A stretch of DNA of 53,362 nucleotides, from the NCBI GenBank assembly GCA_029863305.1, contig JAOTVR010000001.1:77904-131265 (forward strand), written 5' to 3'. The position numbers and the translations under genes were made by a program. Positions within the stretch are counted from its first letter, which is position 1, and each line of letters starts with the position of its first letter. The notes below the pieces were generated by a model, which had not been told where the DNA came from, ran no database searches, and saw only the letters and a program-made list of their open reading frames with translations. Below are positions 51,302 through 53,362 of the stretch, piece after piece. This stretch comes from Gammaproteobacteria bacterium. Its GTDB lineage: Bacteria; Pseudomonadota; Gammaproteobacteria; Steroidobacterales; Woeseiaceae.

Positions 51302-53362
51302 ATGAAACGCGACGCACAACGACTTCTTGCAATCAGCGCCATCGTATTTGCTCCCCTTGCCTGGGGGCAGACCCCGGACACCAGCAATTGGAACTGTGAG
51401 TTCTGCCCGTTCGACGACGGCCATCATGCCGACCTGGATGTCGGTGCGACGAGCGTCGGCGACGACTCGGCCTATTTCGGCGATGCCACCGGCTATGATG
51501 AGGACGGCGTTTACGCCAATGTCGACGGCAATGGCAGCTACGCAAAAGAAGGTTATCGCCTGAGCTGGAGTGCTGCGGATCTCGGCCTCGATTCACGCGC
51601 GGTCGACCTGCGGACTGGCCGCCCGGGTTCGTTCGATTTCAAGTTCGGCTACCGGCAACTGCCGCGACGACAGTTCAACAGTACCGCCACGATTTTTGAA
51701 CAGAGTGCCGGTGATGCTCTGGCACTCCCTTCCGGTTGGGTGAATGCGGGGCTGACCAGCGGCATGACGCAACTGGATTCGAGCCTGGTAGCGCGCAATA
51801 TCGAAAGCGACCGCAGCGTGTTCGACCTCGGTGCCAGTTTCATTGCATCTCATCGCTGGCGCGTTTCGGCAGACTATCGCAGACAGGATCGCGATGGTTT
51901 GAGGATCACGGGCGGCTCGTCATTTACGCAATCAAGCCTGCTGCCGATGCCGTTCGACTACGTCACCGATGAAGTCGATTTCGGCATCCGTTATGGCGGT
52001 GACAACGGTTTTGTGACACTCGCCTGGTATCTGTCGGACTTCAGCAATGACAACGCTGCACTGACATGGGAACAGCCGTATTCCTTCGATCCGCTGATCG
52101 GCAATGACACATTTTCGCGGGCGCAAGAGCCCGATAGCCGCATGCAGCAGGTGTCGTTGCAGGCAGGGTATTCGTTCGCCGAGCAAAAAACCGTTATCAG
52201 TGTCTCGGCCGCCATCGGTGACATCGAGCAGGACAGCTCCTTCGTCCCCTACACGGTCACGAGCAGCATCGCTACGACACCGCTGCCGCGCGCCAGCCTC
52301 GATGGCAGTGTCGACACGAGCAATTTCGCAGTCGCCGTCAGTTCGAAAGTCATCGACAAGGGCCGGATCAAGCTCAGCTATCGTTACGACGAACGCGACA
52401 ATAAAACGGCGCAGGACCTGTGGAACAGGGTCATCGTGGACACCTTCGCCAGCGTCGATCTCGAAGCGAACATTCCCTACAGTTTCGAGCGCTCGTCATT
52501 GAGTCTGAGCGCAGATTACGACCTGTTCGATACGGTGCGGGTATCGGCCGGCTACGATCGCAGGGACATCGATCGGGACTTCCAGGAAGTTGCCGAGCAA
52601 AGCGAAGATTCCGGCTGGGGCAGGCTACGCTGGCAACCCACGTCTGCGCTTGAAGTAGACATTCGCGGCGGTTCGTCAGAGCGGGAAATCGACAGCTACA
52701 ACGAAGGGCTCGCAGCATCTTTCGGGCAAAACCCGTTGTTGCGCAAGTACTATCTGGCGTATCGCTATCGTGAATTTGGCGACATTTCCTTGTCCTATGC
52801 GAGTGAGAAATACTCGGTGACGCTCAACGCCTTGTTTGCCGAAGACACGTACAACCAGTCCGACCTCGGCATCACAGGCGGCGAGGAAATGCGCATCACC
52901 GCCGATTTCAACTGGAATTTCTCCGAGAGCGCGTCCGCCTACCTGACCGCTGGCCTCGAAGACATAGAGTCCGAGCAGACCGGCAGCGAAGTTTTCTCCG
53001 CGCCGGACTGGCTTGCGACACACGACGACGATTTCACGTCGATCGGCGTCGGTTTTCGCGTCCGCAACATCGCAGACAAGGTCGAACTGCAGATGGACTA
53101 CCTGCGATCCGATGGCGCCTCTGAGATTATCGTAGACTCTGCAAGCGGCGGTCCGAGCGAGTTCCCTGAACTCTCATCCGAACTCGACTACCTGCGCTTC
53201 AAACTTGCCTACGAGCACTCCGAGCGCCTGCAGCTGAATCTGAACCTGCGCTATCAGCGCTTCGAGGCACAGGACTGGGCACTCGATGGGGTCACGCCCG
53301 CCGCGGTGCCGCTGCTGTTGTCACTGGGAGCGGAACCCTACGATGACGATGTGCTGATGGTC
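51302..53362 (+). CDS. mtrB: MtrB/PioB-family outer-membrane porin, 3' end outside the window
   Basis: The first 687 codons of a beta-barrel protein, still open at the right edge. A signal peptide ends at LAWGQ and is followed by WNCEFCPF; the CxxC (Cys32, Cys35) corresponds to the conserved N-terminal CxxC of MtrB proteins. The rest alternates short amphipathic strands ending in aromatic residues (for example RISASYxYR-like and LSYRYDERDN), typical of this barrel. It insulates the MtrA-like wire in the outer membrane. A GAGGTGGGA site precedes the ATG. The stop and any downstream genes are not visible. Confidence 0.9.
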   Translation, partial: MKRDAQRLLAISAIVFAPLAWGQTPDTSNWNCEFCPFDDGHHADLDVGATSVGDDSAYFGDATGYDEDGVYANVDGNGSYAKEGYRLSWSAADLGLDSRAVDLRTGRPGSFDFKFGYRQLPRRQFNSTATIFEQSAGDALALPSGWVNAGLTSGMTQLDSSLVARNIESDRSVFDLGASFIASHRWRVSADYRRQDRDGLRITGGSSFTQSSLLPMPFDYVTDEVDFGIRYGGDNGFVTLAWYLSDFSNDNAALTWEQPYSFDPLIGNDTFSRAQEPDSRMQQVSLQAGYSFAEQKTVISVSAAIGDIEQDSSFVPYTVTSSIATTPLPRASLDGSVDTSNFAVAVSSKVIDKGRIKLSYRYDERDNKTAQDLWNRVIVDTFASVDLEANIPYSFERSSLSLSADYDLFDTVRVSAGYDRRDIDRDFQEVAEQSEDSGWGRLRWQPTSALEVDIRGGSSEREIDSYNEGLAASFGQNPLLRKYYLAYRYREFGDISLSYASEKYSVTLNALFAEDTYNQSDLGITGGEEMRITADFNWNFSESASAYLTAGLEDIESEQTGSEVFSAPDWLATHDDDFTSIGVGFRVRNIADKVELQMDYLRSDGASEIIVDSASGGPSEFPELSSELDYLRFKLAYEHSERLQLNLNLRYQRFEAQDWALDGVTPAAVPLLLSLGAEPYDDDVLMV

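Noticed and set aside
1..53362. Mobile element or genomic-island boundaries.
   Set aside because: No integrase, transposase, tRNA gene or flanking direct repeat was found, although transfer of the multihaem block remains possible.

Overview
The window reads as one chromosomal segment of a GC-rich Gammaproteobacterium. The lineage is inferred from three things: a complete nqrABCDEF-apbE-nqrM operon, a hynS-isp1-isp2-hynL hydrogenase of the kind described in purple sulfur bacteria, and an MtrCAB-like outer-membrane conduit. It is almost entirely devoted to membrane electron transfer. I see no transposase, integrase, CRISPR array, tRNA or rRNA.

Layout. (1) 66-3851, minus strand: glycosyltransferase, sulfotransferase, fumarylacetoacetate-hydrolase-family enzyme and a divergent Nramp-like transporter. 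These are accessory metabolism with no visible link to the rest. (2) 3995-9731, minus: hydrogenase maturation genes hypC-A-B-D-F-E, tightly overlapped. (3) 9995-15732, plus: maturation protease, a short HupH/HyaF-like protein and an Isp-type (group 1e-like) [NiFe] hydrogenase. (4) 15762-18644, minus: octahaem cytochrome, four-cluster ferredoxin and NrfD membrane subunit. (5) 19061-27980, plus: MenA-like prenyltransferase, nqrABCDEF, apbE, nqrM, a CBS-domain protein and a dihaem cytochrome. (6) 27977-31436, minus: frdCAB of the Wolinella type with a dihaem cytochrome b anchor. (7) 31579-33339, minus: a polytopic DUF2339-like protein. (8) 33446-39870, minus: an ImcH-like NapC/NirT cytochrome and two huge c/b fusion cytochromes with 11 and 19 CxxCH motifs that resemble CbcL of Geobacter. 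(9) 40072-45322: a pentahaem cytochrome, a second NrfD/ferredoxin/trihaem module and two more dihaem cytochromes. (10) 45536-53362, plus: two OmcA/MtrC-like decahaem lipoproteins, an MtrA/DmsE-like decahaem protein and an MtrB-like porin that runs off the right edge.

A working model, which is inference: H2 oxidised by Hyn and NADH oxidised by Nqr reduce a quinone pool, probably menaquinone given the MenA-like enzyme and the Wolinella-type fumarate reductase. Quinol is then oxidised either by FrdCAB (fumarate) or by several alternative inner-membrane quinol:cytochrome modules (ImcH-like, two CbcL-like, two NrfD modules). Their electrons pass through periplasmic di-, tri-, penta- and octahaem cytochromes to MtrA-MtrB and the surface decahaem lipoproteins. 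About 90 CxxCH motifs are encoded in the window. The most unusual points are the pairing of Geobacter-type inner-membrane gates with a Shewanella-type outer-membrane conduit, the modular duplication inside the 19- and 11-haem proteins, and a near-duplicate 50-bp element upstream of the ImcH-like and 19-haem genes.
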